Assembly: GCA_964612675.1 (NCBI GenBank)
Contig: CAZTDD010000018.1
Coordinates: 1 to 64,000 of the forward strand
Reading direction: 5' to 3'
Length of the DNA stretch: 64,000 nt
Source: CAZTDD01 sp964612675
GTDB lineage: Bacteria > Hinthialibacterota > Hinthialibacteria > Hinthialibacterales > JAKPRU01
Shown here piece after piece: positions 1 through 8,953 of the stretch. Position 1 is the stretch's first letter, and every line of letters begins with the position of its first letter. Under the pieces are notes generated by a model. It was not told where the DNA came from and did no database searches. It was given only the letters and a program-made list of their open reading frames with translations. Made by a program: the position numbers and the translations under genes.

Positions 1-7
1 GAGATTC

Positions 8-56
8 AGAGGGGGTTGACACCTCACTTCTCGCATCCCGCTGACTTTTTGCAGCC
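8..56. repeat. Fragment of the GAGGGGGTTG palindromic repeat family
   Basis: A GAGGGGGTTGA block followed by GACTTTTTGC and CCCCGT resembles the sequence at 47823-47865, where the same blocks occur in the same order. This looks like one edge of the dispersed repeat also seen at 47559-47832 and 56934-56970. The copy is cut by the window edge and the match is patchy, so confidence is low. Confidence 0.3.
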
Positions 57-74
57 CCGTAGTCACTCGCTAAC

Positions 75-98
75 GGGTTCCCGCCGCCGCACGAACCC
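75..98 (-). terminator. Weak hairpin downstream of the mannosidase gene
   Basis: GGGTTC at 75-80 can pair with GAACCC at 93-98 across a 12-base loop, 23 bases past the stop codon of the minus-strand GH38 gene. There is no clear T-run on the minus strand, so it may be a stabilising hairpin and not a true intrinsic terminator. Confidence 0.25.
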
Positions 99-120
99 AA
101 TGTTCGGTCTTTATAGCGAT

Positions 121-2928
121 TTATGAATCCTCAAGCGTAATCCCAATCGTCTGAATCTTCTTCTTCGAAACGGAAATGGACAATGCGCCGTCTTCAACCT
201 GCAGGTTCCTTTCGGGCTCTTCGTTGAGATTAAGCAAGCGAGCTGACTGAATTGGCTTGAAACAGCGTACCGTACCACGCACTCTCTTTGTCCCCGGATT
301 GAAAAGCCGGATCACCAACTCTTCGGAATGTTCTCCGCGTTTGAGTGCGGAAAGAAGCAGCGAGGACGGTTCAATCTGCAGAAATGAAAGGCTCTTTGGC
401 AGGTGGCCCGGGTGCGGACCGACCTCCGCGATCTCCATCGGAACGGTCCACCGTTCCGCTTGCTCCATAACCTCTCCCTCTTGCCAATCCCCCACGTGAG
501 GATAGATCGCGTAACGGAATTCGTGTTCACCGGGTGACTGTGAAAGACGCATCTCTGGATGACGTTCCCATCGCCAGCTGACTGTAGACAGTGCCACTTC
601 AAACGCTCGCATCAACGTTACCGCGATCATACGTTCATCATTGTCGGTCACCTCATACTCGCGCAAACCGTCATTGAGGACGGCCAACCCGACTTTGCCG
701 TCGCTGACATCCACAAATCGATGCTGCGGATGAGTAGGATTTGTCTGGCCGTGCCACGGGCTGGATGGCGGCCTGTCGATTTCGCGTTCCACTACATCAA
801 ACCCCATTTCCGCCGCCGAATGCGTCGCTTCGAGCCATGTTGGGAAAAGCGCACGGAACCGGTGATTATCGGCCCTGTTGTCAAAACGGGTGGTAATTTC
901 GACGATTTTCGACCCCCGCCGTAAGGTCACAAAAGAGGTAACCGGAAATTCGACCGTCTCCTCCGATCGTTTCGCGTCATCGCCGTTGGCGTCCAGTCGC
1001 CGCACTTCATCCGCTCTCCCTTCAACAAGACATCGTGGAATCTGCATCCGCTTGTCAACCCGATATGCGGTCAGTAGAGGTCCTTGCTCCACTAGTGAAA
1101 TCTCCGCAGGAAACCCCGACCCGGCAACAACACGGTCGAACGCCGGACGCACGTGCTGCCACGCAACGCCCGCCTCCGCGTTATCCTGGAAATCGTTGAG
1201 CCCCGAGAAGATGTGTCCACTCTCATGATGCGTTATGGTCAGGGTCCCGTCGCTCTCGATTTGGACGGAGAGATACTCGTTCGTCATTCGGTTATGGCCC
1301 TGAACAAGGGAACCATGCAGGCGGCTCGCCTTGGGCTGCGGCACAACTCGCAGAGTCTTGTAACCCAGGGCAGGCACGTCTCCTGCCGCTATCTCCAGCT
1401 TCGTGCGGATGCAGGGCATTCCCATGGTGGCGTCGCCCAGATGCCTCACCACGGGCTCCATCTCGTAACGTGCTGCCTCCCAGTGGTCGACTCGTTCGCC
1501 GGTCTCAGCGTCCTGAAGGCTGAATTGATCCACGCCAACCTCTGTGGGAATGTCGAGGTACGCGGTCACGATTTCTGAACGATCCCACGGCGAAGGATTA
1601 AATACGGTCAGAAGGAGTGCGGTTTTGTCTTCGTCGGAATTGTCGACTTGGAGCGTGATGGTCTGGAGGGCTCTCCGCTGAATCCCCTCAGCGATTCCAA
1701 TCGTCTGCTCAAGACGGTTGTGGACGTCTCGTTCGATTTGGTCGACTCCGGATCCCGCGATGCTGTCGTGGGGGTGACAGGACAGCAGATGTTTCCAGGC
1801 AAGATCGAGCAACGAACGCGGATATTCGCAATCAAGCAGTGACGCTAGCGCCGCAAACGGTTCCGCACCGCGCTGGAGGAGCATTTCAGCGAGGGCGTTT
1901 TTCCGTTTCATTCGAGTCCGTGCGGAAGTCACGTCGCTGTATAGATGAACGCGGGTGCCAAGAAGGCGGGGTGTGCGTCGTTCGCCTTTCAGGACGGTCA
2001 AATCTTCCGCCGCGCTTTTCGCCTTCTCGATCCACTCCTCAAGGCTGCTATGGAGAACCTTGTCTTTGACCCCTGCTTTGGGAGCCTCATCGATAATCTT
2101 GAGCTCCAGCAGATCCGGCTCGGTACTGTCCATGCCCATCATGTAGGCAAGATATTTGGAGGTGCAATGTTCCTCCTCGAGAGACCGGAGATGCTCGAAA
2201 CATTCCTTGACCTTCCTTCGATTGAACCGCCGGACCGGATCAGCCAGAAAGAAATGGCCTTCGTGGCGTCCTTCCCGGCAGAGATGAAACGGCATTCCGC
2301 CCTTTTTCCAGTAGTAATCCCGCTCGTCGATTTTCGTTCCGTATACGACCGGACGAAATACGTGATAAAAGAAGTTGTATCGGGCGAATGATCCCATCCG
2401 GGAAGCGAACAGCCGAGAACCATCCGGCCCCTCGAACCAGAACTCCGAGCGCGATTCGTATTTCTGAATTCCGTGATAAAAGAGAATCGTATCGATTCCG
2501 AATCCCTGATAGATTTGGGGCATTTGGGAGGTTTGACCGTAAGAAAACGGACTGTAGCCGACTTTGTTGACCCGTCCGAAGCGTCCCGCGACACGGTGTC
2601 CCACAAGTAGATTCCGTACAAGAGACTCCCCATTCACAAGAAACTCTTCTGGACACACATACCAGGGGCCGACCTGCAGACGGCCACTAGAAACGTGTTT
2701 TGTCACAACGTCGGTTTGTTCCGGGCGCACTTCGAGATAATCCTCGAGTGGGATCGTCTGTGAATCGAGTAGATACGCGTGGTAACGCGGTTCGGTCTCC
2801 AGGATATGCAGAAGCTTATCCATAAACTCGACAAGCATCATTCGCGTTTCTTGGAAGTTATAAAGCCATTCACGGTCCCAATGCGTATTCGACATAACAT
2901 GGCATTCGTATTTCTTCGGACGTCCCAT
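121..2928 (-). CDS. Glycoside hydrolase family 38 alpha-mannosidase-like protein
   Basis: The 935-residue product has the GH38 layout: an N-terminal catalytic domain, a helical middle domain and a long beta-rich C-terminus. The N-terminal NTHWDREW block gives the zinc ligands His16 and Asp18, and CHPHDSIAG (around residue 385) gives the conserved zinc-binding His. GH38 enzymes cleave alpha-mannosides with a Zn-bound Asp nucleophile. Here the block that normally reads D-x-F-G before QMPQ is SPFSYGQTSQMPQ, so Phe128 sits where the nucleophile is expected. No signal peptide is visible, suggesting a cytosolic enzyme. The ATG at 2928 is chosen over a TTG one codon upstream; AAGGAAG lies upstream. 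The fold assignment is firm, mannosidase activity is not. Confidence 0.85.
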   Translation of the reverse strand: MGRPKKYECHVMSNTHWDREWLYNFQETRMMLVEFMDKLLHILETEPRYHAYLLDSQTIPLEDYLEVRPEQTDVVTKHVSSGRLQVGPWYVCPEEFLVNGESLVRNLLVGHRVAGRFGRVNKVGYSPFSYGQTSQMPQIYQGFGIDTILFYHGIQKYESRSEFWFEGPDGSRLFASRMGSFARYNFFYHVFRPVVYGTKIDERDYYWKKGGMPFHLCREGRHEGHFFLADPVRRFNRRKVKECFEHLRSLEEEHCTSKYLAYMMGMDSTEPDLLELKIIDEAPKAGVKDKVLHSSLEEWIEKAKSAAEDLTVLKGERRTPRLLGTRVHLYSDVTSARTRMKRKNALAEMLLQRGAEPFAALASLLDCEYPRSLLDLAWKHLLSCHPHDSIAGSGVDQIERDVHNRLEQTIGIAEGIQRRALQTITLQVDNSDEDKTALLLTVFNPSPWDRSEIVTAYLDIPTEVGVDQFSLQDAETGERVDHWEAARYEMEPVVRHLGDATMGMPCIRTKLEIAAGDVPALGYKTLRVVPQPKASRLHGSLVQGHNRMTNEYLSVQIESDGTLTITHHESGHIFSGLNDFQDNAEAGVAWQHVRPAFDRVVAGSGFPAEISLVEQGPLLTAYRVDKRMQIPRCLVEGRADEVRRLDANGDDAKRSEETVEFPVTSFVTLRRGSKIVEITTRFDNRADNHRFRALFPTWLEATHSAAEMGFDVVEREIDRPPSSPWHGQTNPTHPQHRFVDVSDGKVGLAVLNDGLREYEVTDNDERMIAVTLMRAFEVALSTVSWRWERHPEMRLSQSPGEHEFRYAIYPHVGDWQEGEVMEQAERWTVPMEIAEVGPHPGHLPKSLSFLQIEPSSLLLSALKRGEHSEELVIRLFNPGTKRVRGTVRCFKPIQSARLLNLNEEPERNLQVEDGALSISVSKKKIQTIGITLEDS

Positions 2929-2996
2929 CAATCGATGTCTTCCTTTCTTATCGGAAATTCAGCTTCAGCGGATGGTAGTGAAAAGACGGGAGAGTT

Positions 2997-4127
2997 TTAA
3001 CCTTGGTCCGGGATCACTTCCGACAGTATTCTCTCCAGATCGTGGCTGGAAGGCTCGCGCGGATTCGCTTTCAGTGATCCGGACGGAAGGCTTTCTTCCG
3101 CAATGGTGGGAATATCGGCCGCTTGCGCTCCATATTCGGTGAAATCGGCCGGGAGTCCGATCCGTTTGAAGAGGCCTTCGACCCAAGGAATGACGGGCTC
3201 GCCGATGACAGCCGAGAGCCTCAGATATTTGTCAGCGACAACCGGTTCATTGAACCGCATCACCCCCGGCAGCAGGACAGCGCAACAAATTCCGTGCGGG
3301 ATCTTGTATCGTACGCCCAGAGGGTGCGCCATGCCGTGAACCGCCCCCAGCCGAGCGTTCGAAAACGCCATCCCGGCCATCATGCTCCCATACGCCATGT
3401 CGCAGTGCGCCTCCAGATTGTCCTTGTCTTTTACCGCTTCAGCGAGGCCGCGTGCGATCAGGGCAAATGACCGCAGTGCCAAAGCGTCGGTTAGATCATT
3501 CGCTCCGCGCGAAACGAAGGTCTCGATGGTTTGGACCAGGGCATCGGCTCCACTGGCGGCTTTTACCCACGGAGGAGATCCCATTGTCAGTTCAGGATCG
3601 TTGATGACAACCCGCGGACGAAGAGCCTCTCCGCGAATGCTCTGCTTTACGGCGTTAGAAGGCTCACTCAATACAGAATTCGGCGTCACCTCCGAACCGG
3701 TCCCTGCGGTAGTCGGGACAGCGATACAGGGGATACCCGGCGTGGTCGGCTTGCCGTTATAGAACACCTCCGCAAAGTCGATAGATTCGTTGTATGTCCC
3801 CGCCACGGCTTTGGCTGCGTCGAGTACGCTTCCCCCGCCAATGCCGACGACCAGATCGCATGCAGCCAACCGACAGCGTTCCAGCTGTTCTTTCACATAG
3901 TCGACAGTTGGCTCCGCCGCGGGACTCCCTGTTATCTCGACTCTTTCAAAATCATCCTTTGCCTGCTCCACAATCGACCGCAGGTCCCCCCGCTCCAACA
4001 TCGTCCGGCTTACAATCAGGAGAGGGCGCCGTCCGAGTTTGCGGGCCTCTTCCACGATCCGGTCCTGGGCACCCGGTCCAAAAATGATATGTAAGACGCT
4101 TGTAAAGGAGTGAACCTGACTGCGCAC
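2997..4127 (-). CDS. Iron-containing (group III) alcohol dehydrogenase
   Basis: The 376-residue protein has the family's usual length and order: an N-terminal Rossmann-like domain with GGGSVLDAAKAVAG for NAD(P) binding, then an all-helical metal domain. The metal region includes GADALVQTIE and the His pair in GAVHGMAHPLG and PHGICCAVLLPG. In many members the first motif is DALxH; here Gln replaces that His, as in some subfamilies. The start is GTG at 4127, preceded by GGGAGAAG at a good distance. It lies 68 bases upstream of the mannosidase gene on the same strand, so they may be co-transcribed. The substrate (short alcohol, aldehyde or sugar-derived) cannot be told from sequence. Confidence 0.88.
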   Translation of the reverse strand: MRSQVHSFTSVLHIIFGPGAQDRIVEEARKLGRRPLLIVSRTMLERGDLRSIVEQAKDDFERVEITGSPAAEPTVDYVKEQLERCRLAACDLVVGIGGGSVLDAAKAVAGTYNESIDFAEVFYNGKPTTPGIPCIAVPTTAGTGSEVTPNSVLSEPSNAVKQSIRGEALRPRVVINDPELTMGSPPWVKAASGADALVQTIETFVSRGANDLTDALALRSFALIARGLAEAVKDKDNLEAHCDMAYGSMMAGMAFSNARLGAVHGMAHPLGVRYKIPHGICCAVLLPGVMRFNEPVVADKYLRLSAVIGEPVIPWVEGLFKRIGLPADFTEYGAQAADIPTIAEESLPSGSLKANPREPSSHDLERILSEVIPDQG

Positions 4128-4246
4128 CGATCTTCTCCCGATAATCCGTTACTTGGTTGATTTGGGATGAGCACTCTTTCGACCGTCCATGCCGAATCGT
4201 GCAGTTGACCGTCTCGGCATCTCCCCTCGTGCGAAAAAACTCAGGT

Positions 4247-5248
4247 TCATTTCCTCTTGCCGGTGAGGACACCGCAGGTCTGGTCGAAGAGCCCCCCAGG
4301 TTCCAACCCTAAAGTGAGCACATTCTGCATCTTCTTGATGAGCACGACAATTTCCGCCCGTTTCCCGTACTTCCAGCCGACCAGTCCGTGCTTGGTCAAC
4401 CGAACAATGCAATCCTCCCAAAACTGCTCTCGTTGCTGTTCGGGATAATTGAGCCACAGGTCAGTCGAAAGCACCGCATCCCGTAGCTCCGGGGTTGCCA
4501 TAACAGCCTGATTCTCGGGTATATTGCCGAATTTACGTTCAATCACCCCAAGGATGTGTCGCGAGACATCTAGATCGGAAAGAGACAATTTGTTTTGCGA
4601 TTTCTGCTCGACATGGAGGAGCTCGTGGGCTTCCAAGAATTGATCGAGACGCTCAGGCTGTACTGTTAATCCGGTGGCTTCCGAAGGGTCGCTCAAGATT
4701 TTGGCGGCAATCATTCGATTGATCACGGACTGAACCTCTTCCTCGGCCACTGCGAATATGATGCTCAGTTTCTTCTTCATATTCTCGAGGTTCTGCTCCG
4801 ACTTTTTATTCTCGGTGGCGTCAAACCACAACCGAGTCGCTTCCAGAACACGCCGCCAGAAACCGATCTCCTCGGGAGAAAATCCTTGCAGAAGTTTTTC
4901 GTTGGCTACCCGGAGTTTATTTGCCATCGCTCGAAAAACAACAATCGCAGTCTCCGGATGTTCCCGCATCACTTCCGATAGATTGGTCAGATTGAGCATC
5001 AACGTGTCGGTTTCAACGATCGCCGTGACTGTGGCCAGTCGCGGCTTCCCGTCGATTACGCTGATTTCACCAAACAGATCGTTCGGCCCGAGTTCGGCTA
5101 GGTTTTGCTCATTTCCACGGACGCGCTTGGTAACCCGCACGCGTCCCCCAAGGATCAAATGCGCCCATCCGCTGATCTCGCCCTCTTTGACGATGACCTG
5201 ACCTGGCAGGTATTTTTTTCGGATTCGTGACTTTTTCGGATTCGGCAT
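4247..5248 (-). CDS. Cyclic nucleotide-binding domain protein
   Basis: Residues about 10-115 form a cyclic nucleotide-binding beta-roll: GQVIVKEGEISGWAHLILGG, then ELGPNDLFGEISVIDGKPRLATVTA, which is the phosphate-binding-cassette region. The remaining roughly 215 residues are mainly helical and charged, and I do not recognise them; no winged-helix CRP motif is evident. The expected role is a cytosolic sensor of cAMP/cGMP or a related ligand that passes the signal through its C-terminal region. The ATG at 5248 is the only sensible start; no strong ribosome site precedes it. It lies 119 bases upstream of the alcohol dehydrogenase on the same strand. Confidence 0.8.
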   Translation of the reverse strand: MPNPKKSRIRKKYLPGQVIVKEGEISGWAHLILGGRVRVTKRVRGNEQNLAELGPNDLFGEISVIDGKPRLATVTAIVETDTLMLNLTNLSEVMREHPETAIVVFRAMANKLRVANEKLLQGFSPEEIGFWRRVLEATRLWFDATENKKSEQNLENMKKKLSIIFAVAEEEVQSVINRMIAAKILSDPSEATGLTVQPERLDQFLEAHELLHVEQKSQNKLSLSDLDVSRHILGVIERKFGNIPENQAVMATPELRDAVLSTDLWLNYPEQQREQFWEDCIVRLTKHGLVGWKYGKRAEIVVLIKKMQNVLTLGLEPGGLFDQTCGVLTGKRK

Positions 5249-5590
5249 CAGATTCTAGACCGCAGCCGCCTGATGCGTTGAAGTGAGCGGTCTTCCCCTA
5301 ATCAGAGCGTACAGAGCTCTGGAATTGTAATCAACGGCCAGAATAGGCGATATTTATCCCCAAGTCCATATCGGTCTGACAAATCCTCAGGTCACAGGAA
5401 ACCAAGATCGCAAAAAAAGGTATCTTTCCTTTCGTTGGAACCGCCGCCGCCAACTAGATATTCTACCTTTTGAATCGGTATGATAATCGGGAGGACACCG
5501 GCAAGATGTCGGCACCGAGCTGACCCCAGGTCTTTGGTGGACGGCACAGTCCTACAGCCCGTACGAATCGAGTGCGGTCGAATCGAAGTT
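5249..5590. other. Divergent intergenic region, no gene seen
   Basis: This 342-base region separates the minus-strand cyclic-nucleotide-binding gene from the plus-strand peptidase and must carry both promoters. It holds the palindrome CAGAGCTCTG near 5312 and a GACCGC/GCGGTC inverted pair near 5257-5293. I see no convincing sigma-70 box or RNA gene. An in-frame extension of the peptidase to 5480 has no coding-like sequence. Confidence 0.5.
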
Positions 5591-7312
5591 ATGAATTGTT
5601 ACCTGTTAGTCCTTGCCATATTCCTGCAGTCAGGGGCACTGTCTCCACCGTCCGTCGAAAGACGTGCGGACGGTGAAGCTGCAATGGCGGAATTATGGGA
5701 CAATGTTCCTGTTTTGCAGATGGTCGACGTTCGGGAATCGAACGCTCCTCCTCTCCCTGCACTCAGAGAAACGATACCGCTGCCGTTCCCGAAGAACACC
5801 GAAGTCCGGATCGTCGACTCTTCCGAACCCGCCGTTCAGCGGGCCTTCGCACCCCAGTTGCAGCGGACGGGCGAGCTGCGACGTATCGACGGATTCACAC
5901 AGGGCCGGATTATTGCCATCGGTTCGACTCCTCATGTCGGTTCTCGATTCGACGAAGTTCTGCGCCATGAACTTGTCCATGCCTATCTGAACGTTGTCGC
6001 CCCCGAGCGCCAACTCCCCGACTGGTTGGAGGAGGGACTCGCCTGCTATTTCTCAAAGAGCCCCAGTCATCTAAATCATGAAACCTATCAACGTTACGAG
6101 AGAGACATTCATTATCTCTTCTCCCTCTATCCGGAACGCGTTCCCAACTTCCTTGTCGAAGCAATTCTGACCTCGAATCCGGACGAGGAACTATTCGAAC
6201 ATTTTCAGATCCAGGGATCGGGAGAACTGCATGCACGACAGAAAGCATGGCAGAACGCATTTTGGCTTGCCATTTTTTCCATTCCTGTGGCGGCGTTCCT
6301 TCTCGGCCGATTGTTGGCCGAGTTTTTCCATCCATGGTACGTGTCGATGCGCAGAAACGTACTCAGCAGAGTCTATCCGCAGAAACTGAAAGCGGTTCGA
6401 GCCTCGGTTCACGAGAAGTTCTCGCCATCCGAACGCGAATTCATAACCGGTGCGAGAGAAGCCGTGGAAGCGGTCCGGAATACCCCCCGTGGAGTCGATC
6501 GGTTTCTTCATTTCCTCAGGCCTCAGATCGATCGACTGTGGGTCTCGGCAAAGCGACTTCTCACGGCATTCGACGGTGCCGATACTGAAACAACCGAGAA
6601 GTACCATTCCTGCGTCGATACGTTATCTTTCTCCCGGCGTGCGTTACTGAGGCAGGGGAACCGGTTTCTCTATGGGGTCACCCAATCCTGCAATACTATA
6701 TCCAGCCTGCTCTCCACTTTGCCGGATTCCGGGTTTCTCAGCGAAAGGCACGGATGGAACGAGGCCGTCCGAAACTGGAAACAAACGATGGCGACTCCGA
6801 GCAGAAAGAACTCCCAATATATCCTCAGTATCGAGCAGCTCGGAGCATGGATTCGCACAGTAGTCGATTCGCGGCCGGAGACTCCCTCGCGGTCGGAGCC
6901 GTTCCTGGATTACGCGTTTGCGGTCGCCGATAGGCTTTCCACCTTCGAGGAAGGAAACGGAACGTTGGCGTCACTGCGTTCCGAATTGCAGAACCTCGAA
7001 AGACGGTTACAGAGACAACTTCGCGGCTCTGAAGCCTACGAGTTAACCAGAAGCAGTTCCGATGCTTCCGAACGTCTCGACGACTTGATTGCGATCTGTT
7101 TCGATTCGCGCGATCAGTCGATGCGAGACTACGAAAAGAATTCTGCTGAGTGGGCCAGAGAGGATTCACGCCGTGAATCCCGTCCTGTGTACACGCACCT
7201 GGATTTGTCGTGTTTCATCCTTATGAGCGGTTGTTTGCTGTTGGTCTGGCCGCATCTGAGGTCGTTTTATCAGTTCTTTCTGCTTGGATTACACTGGTTC
7301 TTCACCGCGTAA
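5591..7312 (+). CDS. Membrane-anchored MA-like metallopeptidase (HExxH)
   Basis: The 573-residue product starts with a signal-like hydrophobic stretch (MNCYLLVLAIFLQSGAL). Around residues 115-145 it has RHELVHAYLN followed by LPDWLEEGLACYFS. This fits gluzincin peptidases of the MA-like type: HELVH supplies two zinc ligands and the catalytic Glu, and Glu in WLEEG is the third ligand. A membrane segment (FWLAIFSIPVAAFLLGRLLAEFF) follows, then a long helical, charged region, and a second hydrophobic segment near the C-terminus. The peptidase domain is thus outside and the helical domain probably inside. The helical domain is unlike anything I know. The start at 5591 is chosen because the signal sequence begins there. 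Confidence 0.72.
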   Translation: MNCYLLVLAIFLQSGALSPPSVERRADGEAAMAELWDNVPVLQMVDVRESNAPPLPALRETIPLPFPKNTEVRIVDSSEPAVQRAFAPQLQRTGELRRIDGFTQGRIIAIGSTPHVGSRFDEVLRHELVHAYLNVVAPERQLPDWLEEGLACYFSKSPSHLNHETYQRYERDIHYLFSLYPERVPNFLVEAILTSNPDEELFEHFQIQGSGELHARQKAWQNAFWLAIFSIPVAAFLLGRLLAEFFHPWYVSMRRNVLSRVYPQKLKAVRASVHEKFSPSEREFITGAREAVEAVRNTPRGVDRFLHFLRPQIDRLWVSAKRLLTAFDGADTETTEKYHSCVDTLSFSRRALLRQGNRFLYGVTQSCNTISSLLSTLPDSGFLSERHGWNEAVRNWKQTMATPSRKNSQYILSIEQLGAWIRTVVDSRPETPSRSEPFLDYAFAVADRLSTFEEGNGTLASLRSELQNLERRLQRQLRGSEAYELTRSSSDASERLDDLIAICFDSRDQSMRDYEKNSAEWAREDSRRESRPVYTHLDLSCFILMSGCLLLVWPHLRSFYQFFLLGLHWFFTA

Positions 7313-7569
7313 GAAGACCGAGCGCAGAAAGTTGTTGCCATTCTTGTATGGACCAAGACGCTAACTTGTGTCATTATATGGTGTTATGGGTTGTGGCGGC
7401 TTCCCTTGTGAGGGTGAAGGACGCCCTGGGACGGTGGAGGCGGCGAAAATACAGAGACGCGCTCGTCGGTTTCGTCTCCGCTCGAGCCTGAAGGATGTCC
7501 TAACGTTTCTTCCAGAGACATAGAACATCAGCCAGCGGGCGCGTTCGCTTCTTGCACACGAGCAGTCGC

Positions 7570-8949
7570 ATGGCGTTACCGTCGGATTTTCTGTACCACT
7601 ATCGGCACGGACTGAACCTTTTCAATAGCGGCCACTATGAAGAGGCGCTTGAAGCATTGAAACAGGCTTTGCTTCTCGAGCCCAACTTCCCGGACGCTTA
7701 CGTCGCCATCGCAAAGATCCACGACGAACTCGGGAACTACCAGGACAGCATTTCCCTCTACAAAAAACTCCAGAAGATGCTGCCGAACGATCAAGAGATC
7801 CCCAAGCGGCTGGCGATCGCTTACGAAAAAACCGGGGATCGGAGACGAGCGCGTGGAACCCTCAAGAAGGTCGTCAGGGCCAATCCAAACGATACGGAGG
7901 CCCGCTGTCGGCTGGCGCGCTGGCTGATCGCCGACAAGAAATACCGCCGGGCGGATTCGCTCTTGCGAAAAGGAATCAGCCGGGTCGGCACCTGCGCAGA
8001 GTTTTACTGTCTCTTAGGGGATATCCGCCGTCAGCAGGGCAAACTCGAGATGGCCCAGGAATTCTACGAGCAGTGTCTCGAACTCGACCCGAATCACTCC
8101 GGAGCCAAACGAGGAATCAGTCAACTTATTCGTGCGATGGACGTCGGAGACGCCAGCGTGGCCGCCGACCACGAATCCGAAGAGACAGCGTCGCAGGAGG
8201 AATTGATCGAGGCCGCGCAAATCTTCACTGACGGGAAATACGATTTGGCGATCGTCCGGCTCCAGGACCTTCGAGAAAAGAAATCGGTCCGAAGACAGGC
8301 TTCGATCCTGCTCGGACTCGCCTACGTGCGAAAGAGTTTGTTCAAACGTGCGAGGGACATCTTCTACGACCTCGCCAATACAATGCGACCCGAAACGCAG
8401 GTTCTCTTCAATCTCGGGCTGGCGTGCAATCGCATCGGGGAATACGACGTAGCAATCCGTTCGCTCAGCGAAGCGCTGGAAAACGATCCGGAATACTACG
8501 AAGCCCTTCTGGAACTCGGTTACGCGTACCAGCAAACGCAGAAAACGAAACTCGCACGAGAGACCTACTTGAGAGCGATTCGCATTACGATCAACGATCC
8601 CCGCGCCTACGCATTGATCGCCCGGCTCGAATACGATTTAGGCCGCAAACAGCAAGCGTCTCAGATCCTCGCACGCGGTGCGAAAGTAGATCCTCATTCG
8701 CCGCAACTCCTCATGACACAGGGATATATCTGGCTCCACGAAGATGAAACAAAGAAAGCGCTGGCACCTCTCCAGCGGTGTGTCAAACTCGCCCCGAACT
8801 TCTTCGAGGCGCATAAGTATCTGGGGGAGGCCCTGGAGGCACTGGGAAACTCGGGCGGTGCCGCGGAGAGCTTCCGCAAGGCCTACCAGCTCAACCCTAA
8901 CGATGAAGAGTGTCGCGAGCGGCTCGAACGAATCGGCCAGCAAGTCTAA
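7570..8949 (+). CDS. Tetratricopeptide repeat protein
   Basis: The 459-residue protein consists almost wholly of TPR units, starting with YHYRHGLNLFNSGHYEEALEA and LEPNFPDAYVAIAKIHDELG. About 11 repeats are visible, with a charged break near residues 180-210 (GDASVAADHESEETASQEEL). There is no signal peptide, so it is probably a cytosolic scaffold for protein-protein contacts. The ATG at 7570 is preferred over the upstream TTG at 7552 because the repeat begins soon after. It lies downstream of the peptidase with a 257-base gap and converges on the RNA methyltransferase, leaving only 4 bases between stops. Confidence 0.82.
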   Translation: MALPSDFLYHYRHGLNLFNSGHYEEALEALKQALLLEPNFPDAYVAIAKIHDELGNYQDSISLYKKLQKMLPNDQEIPKRLAIAYEKTGDRRRARGTLKKVVRANPNDTEARCRLARWLIADKKYRRADSLLRKGISRVGTCAEFYCLLGDIRRQQGKLEMAQEFYEQCLELDPNHSGAKRGISQLIRAMDVGDASVAADHESEETASQEELIEAAQIFTDGKYDLAIVRLQDLREKKSVRRQASILLGLAYVRKSLFKRARDIFYDLANTMRPETQVLFNLGLACNRIGEYDVAIRSLSEALENDPEYYEALLELGYAYQQTQKTKLARETYLRAIRITINDPRAYALIARLEYDLGRKQQASQILARGAKVDPHSPQLLMTQGYIWLHEDETKKALAPLQRCVKLAPNFFEAHKYLGEALEALGNSGGAAESFRKAYQLNPNDEECRERLERIGQQV

Positions 8950-8953
8950 CCGG

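Noticed and set aside
7210..7491. 93-codon plus-strand open frame after the peptidase gene.
   Set aside because: It begins inside the peptidase in another frame and has no ribosome site or conserved feature.
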